From assembly GCF_904849725.1 (NCBI RefSeq), contig NC_058521.1:144178744-144242743 (forward strand): 64,000 nt of DNA, given 5' to 3'. The translations under genes and the position numbers were made by a program. The number at the start of each line of letters is the position of its first letter. Within the stretch, counting starts at the first letter, position 1. Shown here one piece after another: positions 1 through 10,875 of this stretch. The notes under the pieces are model-generated. The model worked only from the letters and a program-made list of their open reading frames with translations. It did no database searches and was not told the origin of the DNA. The stretch is from Hordeum vulgare subsp. vulgare (taxonomy: Eukaryota > Streptophyta > Magnoliopsida > Poales > Poaceae).

Positions 1-386
1 CTAGTTACATATCTCTCCGTGTTATAACTGTTGCATGATGAATAACATCCGGCATAATCATCCATCACCGATCCAATGCCTACGAGTTTTTCCTACTGGT
101 CCTTGCTACGTTACTTTGCCGCTACTGCTATCACTGATGCTACTGTTACTCTGTCGCTACTGATGTCACTGCTGCTACTGTTACTCTGTTGCTACTGTTG
201 CTATCACACTACTCTGTTACTGATACTTTTCTGCAATACTAAGTCTTTCAGGTGTGGTTGAATTGATAACTTAACTGCTAATACTTGAGAATATTCTTTG
301 GCTTCCCCTTGTGTCGAATCAACAAATTTGGGTCGAATACTCTACCCTCGAAAACTGTTGCGATCCCCTATACTTGTGGGTTATCA
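1..386 (+). mobile_element. Right end of a gypsy LTR inserted in the LARD LTR
   Basis: The sequence matches the second half of the LTRs at 61656-63219 and 57924-59659, including the TACTG-rich tract (about 100-230) and the stretch before 355. It ends in CA at 386 and is followed by LARD LTR sequence, with possible target duplication ATATC (387-391). Its terminal 25 bases differ from the other two copies and resemble the end of the Athila LTR at 12397. The left part lies outside the window, so solo LTR, 3' LTR and truncated element cannot be told apart. Short open frames in the leucine-rich repeat are not genes. Confidence 0.75.
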
Positions 387-709
387 ATATCCTGCTTGGA
401 AGAAGAACGATTCCGTGAAGCAGACGAACCGACGTAGCCAAACGAATCCTCACATTTCGACACACTTGCAGAACTCTATCGAGGCGAAGCAAACCGGAAA
501 CAAGCATCAACACACAATATTCCCCACACACATGCATGATATGATGCACACCCTAATATGATGCATGTCGAGTTTAAATTATGCAAGGCATGGCATGGCA
601 ACTCACGACAATCAAATAGTACATGTTAATTGAAGCTCAATATGCAACGAGTTGCATACTGATGAAACTCCACATTAAATTATTTAGTTCACTCCTGTTT
701 ATTAGCACG
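387..709 (-). mobile_element. LARD 3' LTR, segment 1
   Basis: This is collinear with 26160-26481 of the other LARD LTR, with scattered point differences. It is cut on the left by the LTR ending at 386 and on the right by the solo LTR starting at 710. No coding sequence is seen. Confidence 0.8.
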
Positions 710-781
710 TGATGACGAGATGATGTATATACTTCTTGCACCCCGTTGGTTACCCCAAGTGGAAGGTTGAGATGTAGTTAG

Positions 782-2431
782 TGCTACTGCAACAAAAGAC
801 CTTCCAATGGCGCCAGAAACACATGCTGACGGGAGACTATTCTTGTCTTGATACTCCTCAGCAACGGCACCAAGAATCCTTCTGCTACGGCTACGCCTTT
901 ATGGACTTCCTAGGAAAATATGGAAAGAATTCTCACGTGGCCTTGGAGCCTTGCGTTGGTGTTCCCTCAAAGCGGAAAGGGTGATATAGCATAGCGGTGG
1001 TAAGTATTTCCCTCGGTTTTGAGAACCAAGGTATCGATCCAGTGAAGGAGTATCACAAGTGCCTGCACAAACACAAAAGGCTTGCTCCCAATGCTATGAA
1101 GGGGTTGTCAATCCCTTATAGATTGTTTTCCAAGTGAGAACTGAAAGCAACCAAGTTACAAAGCAAAGTAAAAGTGAAAGTGGAAACGTTAGGTGTGAAT
1201 AGACCCGGGGGCCGTAGTGTTCACTAGTGGCTTCTCTCATGAAAGCAAGTAGACGGTGGGTGAACAAATTACTGTCGAGCAATTGATAGAACCGCGCGAA
1301 GTCGTGACGTCATCTATGGCAATGATTATATCTATAGGCATCACGTCCAAAACAAGTAGACCGATACTTTCTGCATCTACTACTATTACTCCACACGTCG
1401 ACCGCTTTCCAGCATGCATCTAGTGTATTAAGTCCAAAAGAATAGAGTAACGCCTTAAGCAAGATGACATGATGTAGATGGACAATCTCATATCTACGAC
1501 AAAGCCCATCTTGTTACCCTTGATGGCAACTACATGATGTGTGCCTTGCTGCCCCTACTGCCACCGGGAAAGGTCACCACACGGTAAGAACCCAAAACCA
1601 AGCACTTCTCCCATTGCAAGAATCATAGATCTAGTTGGCCAAACAAAACCCAAGACTCGGAGAGACTTACAAGGATATCAAATCATGCATATAAGAAATT
1701 AGCAAAGACTCAAATATATATCATAGATAATCTGATCACAAATCCACAATTCATCGGATCTCGACAAACATACCGCCAAAGAGGATTACATCGGATAGAT
1801 CTCCATGAAGGTCATGGAGAACTTTGCATTGAAGATCCAAGAGAGAGAAGAAGCCATCTAGCTATTAACTACGAACCCGTAGGTCTGAAGTGAACTACTC
1901 ACGAGTCATTGGAGGGGCGATGATGTTGATGTAGAAGCCCTCCAACTCCAAAGTCCCCTCCGGCAGGGCACCGGGAAGGGTCTCCAGATGAGATCTCGCG
2001 GAAACGGAAGCTTGCGGCGGTGAAAAAGTGTTTTCGTGGATTCCCTGATTTTTTCTGTATTTTAGGGAATATATAGGCGCAGGAGCTAGGTCAGGGGGGC
2101 GCCAGGGAGGCCACAAGCCTGCTAGCCACCGCCCCCTGGTGGCGGCTATAGGGCTTGTGGGCCCCCTGTAGCTCTCCTGCCTTGGCCCTCAAGCCCCCTG
2201 ATCTACTTCCGTTCGGGAAAAATTTATTTCGGGGATTTTATTCCGTTTGGACTCCATTCCAAAATCAGATCTAAAAAGAGCCAAAAACACAGAAAAAAAC
2301 AGGAACTGGCACTTGGCAATGAACTAATAAGTTAGTCCCAAAAAAGATACAAAAGGTACATAAAACATCCAAAGATGACAAGATAACAACATGAAACCAT
2401 CAAAAATTATAGATACGTTTGAGACGTATCA
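782..2431 (-). repeat. 3' LTR of the gag-only element
   Basis: A 1650-bp LTR, starting TGCTACTGC at 782 and ending GACGTATCA at 2431 on the plus strand. It is collinear with 6077-7724 with few differences. A minus-strand TATA motif sits at 2065-2077, and a GC-rich inverted repeat (ACAAGCC / GGCTTGT arms) at about 2105-2165. The LTR tip contains the palindrome GATACGT/ACGTATC. Confidence 0.9.
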
Positions 2432-3276
2432 AGCATCCCCAAGCTTAACTCCTGCTCGTCCTCGAGTAGGGAAGTGATAAAGAATGAATTTTAGATGCTT
2501 TCATGCTACCTAGCATAGATGTCCTTTGTAACTCCTCTTATGTGACATGAATGTTTAGATCCATTAGATTCAAAACAATAGTTTTCTATTGACGTGGGAA
2601 CAATAATACTTCAAGCAAACTAGCAAGGTAATCATGAACTTTCAAAATAACAAGGCCAAAAGAAAGTTATCCCTACAGAAGCATATAGTCTGGCTATGCT
2701 CTATCATCATTGCACAACGAATTTAAATCATGCACAACCCCGGTATTGGACAAGTAATTGTTTTCACACCTTTACTTTCTCAAACCTTTTCAACTCTCAC
2801 GCAATACATGAGCGTGAGCCATGGTTTTAGCACTATAAGTGGTGTGGAGTGTGGTGGAGGTTGCAAGACAAACAAGGAGAAGATGATCACATTAACTGGG
2901 CATATCAATGAGCTGTGGAGATGCTCATCAATAGATATCAATGTGAATGAGTAGGGATTGCCATACGAATGATGCACTAGAGCTATGAGTATGTGAAAGC
3001 TCTTAAAGAAAACTAGTGGGTGTGCATCCAACTTGCTTGCTCACGAAGACCTAAGGCAAATTTGAGGAAGCCTATCATTGGAATATACAAGCCAAGTTAT
3101 GTAATGAAAATTTCCCACTAGCTATATGGTGGTGGAAAAACGAGAGACTCTCAATCATGAAGATCATGGTGCTTAATAAGCACAAGTGTGGAAGGATAGT
3201 AGCATTGTCCCTTCTCTCTTTTTCTCTCATCATCAATTTTTTGGTGGGCTCTTTGGTCTCTTTATATATATCTATA

Positions 3277-3317
<41 letters not shown>

Positions 3318-5158
3318 GTGGGCATCTTTGGCCTCTTTTATTTCCTCACATGGGACAATGCTCCATCATTGATGATCATCACACTTTCAACTCAAAACTT
3401 AGAGCAACGATGACTCTATGTGGAATGCCTTCGGTAGTGTACCGTGACAATGATCTAGCATGGCATAGACACTAATGGAAACATCATGCTAGCTATATTA
3501 CGATCATGCAATGGCAATGTAGAAGTGGTGGCACATGTCATGGTTGTAGTTTCATGGCAATATATCTCGGAATGACTTTGAAAAAGCCATAGTAGGTAGG
3601 TATGGTGGCTGTTTTGAGGGAGGCTAATGGTGGGTTTTGTGCACCGGCGATAGTTGCACGACACTAAAGAAGATAGTGATGGTGGAAGGTGAAAGTGCAT
3701 CTAAACCATGGACTCAACATTAGTCATGAAGAACTCATATACTTGTTGCAAAGGTTTTATTAGTAATCGAAACAAAGCATTCAACGCATACTCCTAGGGG
3801 AAGGGTTGTTAGGTATAAACCATCGCGCGATCCCGACAGCCACACAAAGGATGACAATCAAAAGACTAATCATGCTCAGGCTTCATCACATAGCGGTTCA
3901 CCATACGTGCATGCTACGGGAATCACTAACTTCAACACAAGTATTTCTATATCCACAATACCTTACTAGCATAACTTCAATGTTACCACAACCACAACTC
4001 AAAACTAATTGAGATGAATCAAACTTCTGTAACTACTCAATGCACATGAAGGTGGAACTTTTCATATCCCTTTGGATAACTACTCCTTTTGAGACTACTT
4101 TCAAAGCATAGATAAACTACCAAGCCATGCACCGCCGTGCTCTAAAAGATATAAGTGAAGCACATAGAGCAAAATCAACTAGCTCAAAAGATATAAGTGA
4201 AGCACATGTGAGCTGAATTGTCTACCAAAGGATATAAGTGAAGCTCGACAAAATCACGGTGAGTGCATGTCTCTCTCTCTAGGTGTGCAGCAAGGATGAT
4301 TGTGACACAACAAAAATAAAGTACTCCTACGATACAAGACACTCCAAGCAAAACACATAACATGTGGTGAATAAAAATATAGCCCCAAGTAACGTTACCG
4401 ATGGATTTGAAGACGAAAGAGGGGATGCCATTCCGGGGCATCCCCAAGCTTAGGCTTTCACGACATCCTTGAATATCTTGGGGTGCCTTGGGCATCCCCA
4501 AGCTTGAGTTCTTTCCACTCTTTATCTTTTTGTCCATAAGAACTTCACCCAAAACTTGAAAACTTCACAACACGAAAGTTAAACAGAAACTCGTGATAAC
4601 ATTAGTATAAGAAAGCAAACCACCACTTCCTTAGGTACTGTAGCAAACTTAAATTCTACTTATGTTGATGTTGGGTTACTGTATCTTCAATCTTCCATGG
4701 CTAATACCCCCCGATACTATCCATAGTTTCATCAAAATAAGCAACCAACTAAAAAAACACATAATCTGTTAACAGCAGACCAGTCTGTAGCAATATGTAT
4801 ACTTCGTATACTTCTGGTACTTCAAAATTCTTAAAAATTACGACAGTCTGAAGAATTTGCGTAGCAATCAGCCGCAAAAAGAATCAACTCAAAATCTCTT
4901 ACATAAAAAAATGAAAATTCTTTTCGTGAGCAGAAAGTTTCTGTCTTTTCCAGCATGACCAAACGATCATCCCCAAGACTAATCATAACGGCTTTGCTTG
5001 GCACAAACGCAAAAAGAAACACAAAAAACACAATCATAACAGAATTATGAAAGTGTGGAAAACACAAAACAAAAAGAAAAAAGGATAGGTTCGTTGGGTT
5101 GCCTCCCAACAAGCGCTTTTGTTTAACGCCCTTAGCTAGGCAAAAGGTGACGGGATCA
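2432..5158 (-). other. Non-coding 3' region of the gag-only element
   Basis: No supported gene; the short frames here are not conserved. The region carries a polypurine tract next to the LTR (minus-strand AAGCTTGGGGATGC at 2433-2446) and two further copies of that motif at 4439-4451 and 4493-4505. It also has a perfect 9-bp stem hairpin (GGGGATGCC arms, 4421-4445), a TA microsatellite at about 3263-3313, and a conserved TTGTTGGGAGGCAACCC-type motif at 5093-5142. Most of it reappears at about 56690-57893 in the relative on the plus strand. Confidence 0.7.
3263..3313. repeat. TA-dinucleotide microsatellite
   Basis: A nearly pure run of TA units with a few TC interruptions, inside the non-coding 3' region of the gag-only element. 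Tyr-Ile repeats in overlapping frames are an artefact of the repeat. Confidence 0.95.
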
Positions 5159-5838
5159 CGTATAATCATCTTTGGTGCTCAAACTATAAGTAGTGTGATC
5201 ATTTATCATCTTAAGATCTTCATCTTTATTGGATGAGTCACCACTAGCTTTAGGAACAAAAACAGACTTGACGGTCTTTTTGAGAGTGAGATTTGGAGTA
5301 TTATGCACAGCGGCAAAAGCGGAACCCAAGTTGGTTATGACATCTTCTAGTTTGCCAATTCTAGAAGAATCATTAACTATAAGTTCCTTCTCCCTTAAAT
5401 TTTTCAAAAAATTTCCCACATTGGATCCGTACTGAGTAATTTGATTGTGGATCTTTCTATCCAAACCCTCAATAAGTTCAACTGTGGCAATTTTGTTTTC
5501 AATTGCGTCAAGCCTTTGCATCACGTGTTCCAAGGTTAAGGTAGTTCCATTAACCACGAGCGGGGGTGAGCCTACCAAATTCATGATAGCTCCATAGGAG
5601 TCAACAGTATGGCTCCCCAAAAAATTCCCGCCTACAATGGTATCAAGGATATACCTATTCCAAGGAGAAATTCCAACATAGAAACTGCAAAGAAGAATGG
5701 TAGTGGATTGCTTACGAGTAGATCTACTTTGAGCATTGCAAATCCTGTACCAAGCGTCCTTTAAATTTCTTCCTCATTCTGCCTAAAATTGAGAACCTCA
5801 TTCTCAGGGGTATCGTTCGGAGTGGTGGGTCTAGCCAT
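5159..5838 (-). pseudogene. Gag-like protein remnant
   Basis: The frame starts at an ATG on the minus strand (5838-5836) beginning MARPTTPND, then breaks by frameshift around 5720-5780. The open part 5620-5159 (154 residues) contains segments such as LEHVMQRLDAIENK and HNQITQYG, typical of the N-terminal gag region of Triticeae Athila-lineage elements, with likely coiled coil. No zinc knuckle or protease follows. It would bind or package element RNA in the virus-like particle. The family is recognised from memory; no search was run. Confidence 0.65.
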
Positions 5839-6049
5839 TGATGGACTATCTCACACACAAACGAGCAGGAAGAGAGAGTGAAACGGGCAAAAGAAAACGA
5901 CAAAGGAGAAAGGCAAAAGAAAACGACAAAGGAGAAAGGAAAATGAAAACGGCAAATGTGAAGTGGGGGAGAGGAAAATGAGAGGCACCTGGCAAAATAG
6001 TAAATGCAAGAGATGAGTTTGTGAGACCTACTAGGATAGATCTCTCCTG

Positions 6050-6066
6050 CCCCGGCAACGGCGCCA
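6050..6066 (-). other. Primer-binding site (tRNA-Asp type)
   Basis: On the minus strand this reads TGGCGCCGTTGCCGGGG, the exact complement of the 3' end of plant tRNA-Asp. It lies 10 bp inside the 5' LTR edge (6077). This fixes the element as minus-strand and shows the priming signal is intact. Confidence 0.9.
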
Positions 6067-6076
6067 GAAATACTTC

Positions 6077-7724
6077 TGCTACTGCAATAAAAGACCTTCC
6101 AACGGCGCAAGAAACACGTGCTGACGGGAGACTATTCTTGTCTTGATACTCTTCAACAACGGCACAAGGAATCCTTCTGTTATGGCTACGCCTTTAGGGA
6201 CATCCTAGGAAAATATGCAAAGGATTCCCCTGTGGCCTTGAAGCCTTGCGATGGTGTTCCCTCGAAGCGGAAAGGGTGATGTAGCACAACGGTGGTAAGT
6301 ATTTCCCTCGGTTTAGAGAACCAAGGTATCGATCCAGTGAAGGAGTATCACAAGTGCCTGCACAAACAAAAAAAGCTTGCTCCCAACGCTATGAAGGGGT
6401 TGTCAATCCCTTATAGATTGTTTGCCAAGTGAGAACTGAAAGCAACAAAGTAACAAAGCAAAGTAAAAGCAAAAGTGGAAACGATAGGTGTGAATAGACC
6501 CGGGGGCCGTAGTGTTCACTAGTGGCTTATCTCATGAAAGCAAGTAGACGGTGGGTGAACAAATTACTGTTGAGCAATTGATATAACCGCGCAAAGTCGT
6601 GACACCATCTATGGCAATGATTATATCTATAGGCATCACGTCCAAAACAAGTAGACCGATACTTTCTGCATCTACTACTATTACTCCACACGTCGACCGC
6701 TATCCAGCATGCATCTAGTGTATTAAGTCCAAAAGAACAGAGTAACGCCTTAAGCAAGATGACATGATGTAGATGGACAATCTCATATCTACGACAAAAC
6801 CCATCTTGTTACCCTTGATGGCAACTACACGATGTGTGCCTTGCTGCCCCTACTGTCACTGGGAAAGGTCACCACACAGTAAGAACCCAAAACCAAGCAC
6901 TTCTCCCGTTGCAAGAATCATAGATCTAGTTGGCCAAACAAAACCCAAGACTCAGAGAGACTTACAAGGATATCAAATCATGCATCTAAGAAATCAGCAA
7001 AGACTCAAATATATATCATAGATCATCTGATCACAAATCCACAATTCATCGGATCTCGACAAACACACCGCCAAAGAGGATTACATCGGATAGATCTCCA
7101 TGAAGATCATGGAGAACTTTGGATTGAAGATCCAAGAGAGAGAAGAAGCCATCTAGCTATTAACTACGGACCCGTAGGTCTGAAGTGAACTACTCATGAG
7201 TCATTGGAGGGGCGATGATGTTGATGTAGAAGCCCTCCAACTCCAAAGTCCCCTCCGGCAGGGCACCGGGAAGGGTCTCCAGATGAGATCTCATGGAAAT
7301 GGAAGCTTGCGGCGGCGGAAAAGTGTTTCGTGGATTCCCTGATTTTTTTTTGGTATTTTAGGGAATATATAGGCGAAGGAGCTAGGTTAGGGGGGCGCCA
7401 GGAAGGCCACAAGCCTGCTAGCCGCCGCCCCCTGGTGGCGGCTACAGGGCTTGTGGGCCCGTGTAGCTCTGCTACCTTGGCCCTCAAGCCCCCTGATCTT
7501 CTTCCGTTCGGGAAAAATTATTTCGGGGATTTTATTCCGTTTGGACTCCGTTCCAAAATCAGATCTGAAAAGAGCCAAAAGCACAAAAAAAATAGGAACT
7601 CACACTTGGCACTGAATTAATAAGTTAGTCCCCAAAAAGATATAAAAGGTACATAAAACATCCAAAGATGACAAGATAACAACATGAAACCATCAAAAAT
7701 TATAGATACGTTTGAGATGTATCA
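6077..7724 (-). repeat. 5' LTR of the gag-only element
   Basis: A 1648-bp partner of 782-2431. The minus-strand TATA motif is at 7361-7373. The GC-rich inverted repeat is at about 7398-7460, with pairing slightly better than in the 3' LTR copy (one rather than two mismatches in the inner stem). Confidence 0.9.
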
Positions 7725-9312
7725 GTTAGTAGCAAGTTTTCCCTTATACGAAGACTGTAAGGTTTATCGAACCAGGAGGACTCCTAGGATCAAAAAGTAG
7801 GTGTCACCTGTCCTGGTCAGCAGAAGACGTGGACCTGCACACACAACAAATAATTTGCTCCGAACGAGTACAGAGAGGTTGTCAATCTCTCCGGCCTTGT
7901 AGTTTGCAAAGGATCAAAACACAAGCGGGAAAAGTGATAGTGATTGCAATGGAAAAGTAAATGAAAACGGTAAATAGTGGAGGTGTAAACAATGATTGGG
8001 ATATGTACCTGAGTCACATGGTGTTCACTAGTGATGTCTCTCTCCCAAAAGACGATAAACAACTATGCTTGGGTAAACAAATCCGAGTTGGGCACTAACA
8101 GAATTATGAACTCACCGCAATGCTAATTATGCTACTTGATAGTTAGAGGTTCAATAGTAATGGACAGTACACCAAGACAAGTGGACCATTTATTCATCAA
8201 CATCTACTTACTAATCATCCACCTTGAGATATAGATCCAGAACATCTCTCCGGTATTAAGTTGCGAGCCCCACCAAAGTGTAAACTCAAAGCAACGGACA
8301 ACTGCATTAACGAACTATGCATAAGGTAAAAAATCCTTGCAACCATGGTCACAAGCACTGTCGTTTTCTCCCTGGTGGCAACAATACATCCCCTAGTCTC
8401 ATGTTTCTATCACTCAAGCTAGACATCGAGGGGCATGAACCCACAATCATGCATAATGCTCCCTCTTTGAGTTACAATCTACTACTCGGCCAAAGCAATA
8501 AATAGCAATGGAGAACATGCATGAATCACTAAGGAACATAATATAAAAGGATAATCAAATATATAACTCATAACAATCTGAACATAATATCATAATCCAT
8601 CGGATCCCAACAAACCGAGCATAGGAATAGCAAGAGAATTACATAGATGCCTTGATCATGTAGGGCAGCTCACAAGGACTAACCATTGAAGCACAAGATT
8701 GGAGAGAAGACATCACATAGCTACTGGTCATGGACTCATGGTCCAAGGAGGACTACTCACGGCACGTACGAAAGCATCCATGGCGGTGGAGAAGCTCCCG
8801 GAGGTCAATCCTCCCTCCGGCAGGGTGTCGGGAAGAGGTCTCCTGCCGCTCCCAATCTTGGAAGCGCTACAGCGGCGGAACGATGGAGAAATTCGTGATT
8901 CTGGAAGTTCTGGAAGGGTTTCCTCTCGGGACTCTAAATATAGGCCAAAGGATGGCACCGAAGGAGGTGGGTCCCACCCATACGGCCTCCTGGCGCGGTC
9001 TAGGGCCTGGCCGCGCTAGCAGGTCGACTGGGCAGCCCCTCGCCCCCCTCTGGCCCATCTTCGGTGACCCGGAAGCTTCCATTTTGCTGATTTTTTATAT
9101 ATTTTTCCTGGAATTTTTTGGGCTTCGGAAAATTGGGTAAAAGCCCCTGCAAAATAGATATCAGCAAACAGAAACTGGCACTGGTTGCACTGAGTTAGTA
9201 GGTTAGTCCAAATATGTGTAAAATGATATAAAAGTGTATCAAAAAAATATAACATTGCCACCCAAAAGATAATGGAACAAGCAGAAATTATAGATACATT
9301 TAGGACGTATCA

Positions 9313-10875
9313 TCATGGCAATATTAAAATGTTGTTAACATGGGAAGGGGTGAAGCACAAATTAAACTACCTATCTAGGCATTTTAAATGAGGCCGGAAA
9401 TGACATATAACATTTTCGAAAATACCCCATGTATTAAATTCTAAATCTGTCTATATTTGTCCTAATTACCTTTTATGTTTGTTGAACGGCAAAAACAAAG
9501 TGGTTCACGTGATTCTACTCGTCATTCTAGTCCATTTACATATATGGCTCATCTCCAACGAGCTAGTTAATTAACTACAAACTAAACCATTTTTATCACG
9601 TCGACACACAAACCAAGACAAATAGCAAGTCTAACAGCTTTAAACATGCATGAGAGTTGTAAAATCTTAATCTACACGAAATTCTAGTCACCTTACATAT
9701 CTGACTTGCTGCGAACCGACGCACGGATGAAAATCTACGGGCATTTGAAAATATGCATTTTCCTCAAAATACTAAATTCGCAATCCTAAAAAAACTAACG
9801 GGCCGAATCTAAACAGCTGGGCCAACAGGGCATGGGCGGAGGCTAACAATACTGCGCACAAGGCGACATATAGCACGGGGCACTGGGCTGGTCACCTTAG
9901 CGGGCCTCGACCCAGTCGGAGTTGGGCCGGCTTGATGCAACGGCTGGGGCAAGTGGCGTGGCCGACTGGGCTAGTGGATCTGGCGGCTGGCCGGCCAAGG
10001 TGGCGCTCTCGGTCAATAGGGCGGGAGGTTCATCCTCCACCTCGCTCCCGCAATAGAGGCACGACACGGGGTTCCGGGGAGGTTCGGGATCGGCGGATCC
10101 GGGGGCGAGAAGCCCGTTCCCGACATCGACGGCTCGAGGCGGTGCCCGGATGAGCAGATCGGTCGGCGTCTTGGGACCTACGGAGAGAGAGAGTGCGCGA
10201 GGTGAGGGGAGATACATTAGAACAGGAAAGGGGAGATGAAGGAGGGGGGGGGTCCGGCGGGCTCTAGCCGGTGCGGCGCCTGCTCTGGCAGGTCGTTGCT
10301 CTGGCGACCGATGCGGGGCGTGCATGGGCGACGCGTGGGTGCGGGGATGATCGGGAGGAGCTTGGGAGCTCAGGCTGAGAGGGGCAGTGGCCGATCCGGG
10401 CCTGCCCGGGCCCGATCTGGGCTCAGCAGGCTGACGGCTAGAGGTGGGTGGAGTGGGTGTGGAGAGTGGCGGCTAGGGTTAGGGTTTGGCACGGGATTCG
10501 AGGAGAGGGAGAGAGGGCTAGATTAGGCAGGTGGGGCTATCTATTTATAAACAAGGGGGCTAGGGTTTGCTATTTGGGGCGTTTTCGGACCCTCCGATAT
10601 CGATCGGACATCTCCGGTTGCGCCCTAGGGTTAGGTGGTTGTGATGAGAGGGGAGAATGGTGCGGCCCGTGACACGAGTTTTAAAACACCGAAACGTCCG
10701 GCAATAAACCGATGACGGTGCCGCTACGGTTGACCGTTCGGGTATCAAACGGACTCCGGTTGGGACAAAATCCGGCAGTCGACCGACCTACACTTAAATA
10801 AGACCGCACGCCAAGTTGAAACCTAATCCGAGAACATTTTCTGGACACTTTTAAAAACAATATTTTGTCGTAGCC
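9313..10875 (-). mobile_element. LARD 3' LTR, segment 2
   Basis: Collinear with 26482-27176 and, after about 330 bp lost from the other copy, with 44726-45236. It contains a minus-strand TATAAATA promoter motif (plus 10542-10549), matching 44909-44916 in the 5' LTR. The arginine- and glycine-rich frames in the GC-rich part (9897-10526) are not conserved between the LTRs and are not genes. Confidence 0.85.

Larger units (their letters stand above)
782..7724 (-). mobile_element. Gag-only (non-autonomous) Athila-like gypsy element
   Basis: A complete LTR element with a perfect 5-bp target duplication GTTAG at 777-781 and 7725-7729, inserted in the solo LTR. The LTRs are 782-2431 (3') and 6077-7724 (5'), the internal region 3645 bp. 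Going along the minus strand: tRNA-Asp-type primer site, a gag-like frame (5838-5159), then about 2.7 kb of non-coding sequence to the polypurine tract. No protease, reverse transcriptase or integrase is present, so mobility would have needed proteins in trans. It resembles the Triticeae Sabrina/WHAM/Derami group, but I do not claim a specific name. The element at 54144-57893 is a relative. Confidence 0.85.
710..9312 (-). mobile_element. Solo LTR (minus), split by a nested gypsy element
   Basis: The LTR pieces are 710-781 and 7730-9312, about 1.65 kb in total. They read TGATACGTCC... on the minus strand and end in CA at 710. No internal region is attached on either side. The flanks are GCACG (705-709) and TCATG (9313-9317), a degraded 5-bp duplication. 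The uninterrupted site survives in the other LARD LTR at 26477-26481 as GCACG followed directly by ACAATATT. A minus-strand TATA motif lies at 8932-8944. Recombination between two LTRs of a former complete element is the usual origin. The family is a gypsy with TGATACGTC ends, not named further. Confidence 0.8.

Noticed and set aside
3157..3413. Open frames with long Tyr-Ile repeats
   Set aside because: They are translations of the TA microsatellite inside non-coding element sequence.
4184..4552. 122-codon minus-strand frame in the gag-only element
   Set aside because: Covers hairpins and polypurine motifs; the relative at 57300-57700 does not keep the frame.
5093..5142. tRNA-like element suggested by the hairpin and GGCAACC words
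   Set aside because: No cloverleaf, anticodon arm or A/B boxes could be laid out.
8686..9140. Several overlapping plus-strand frames
   Set aside because: They lie in the GC-rich U3 region of the minus-strand solo LTR and show no domain.
9897..10526. Arg/Gly/Pro-rich frames on both strands
   Set aside because: Located in the LARD LTR; part is missing from the other LTR and frames are not kept between the copies.
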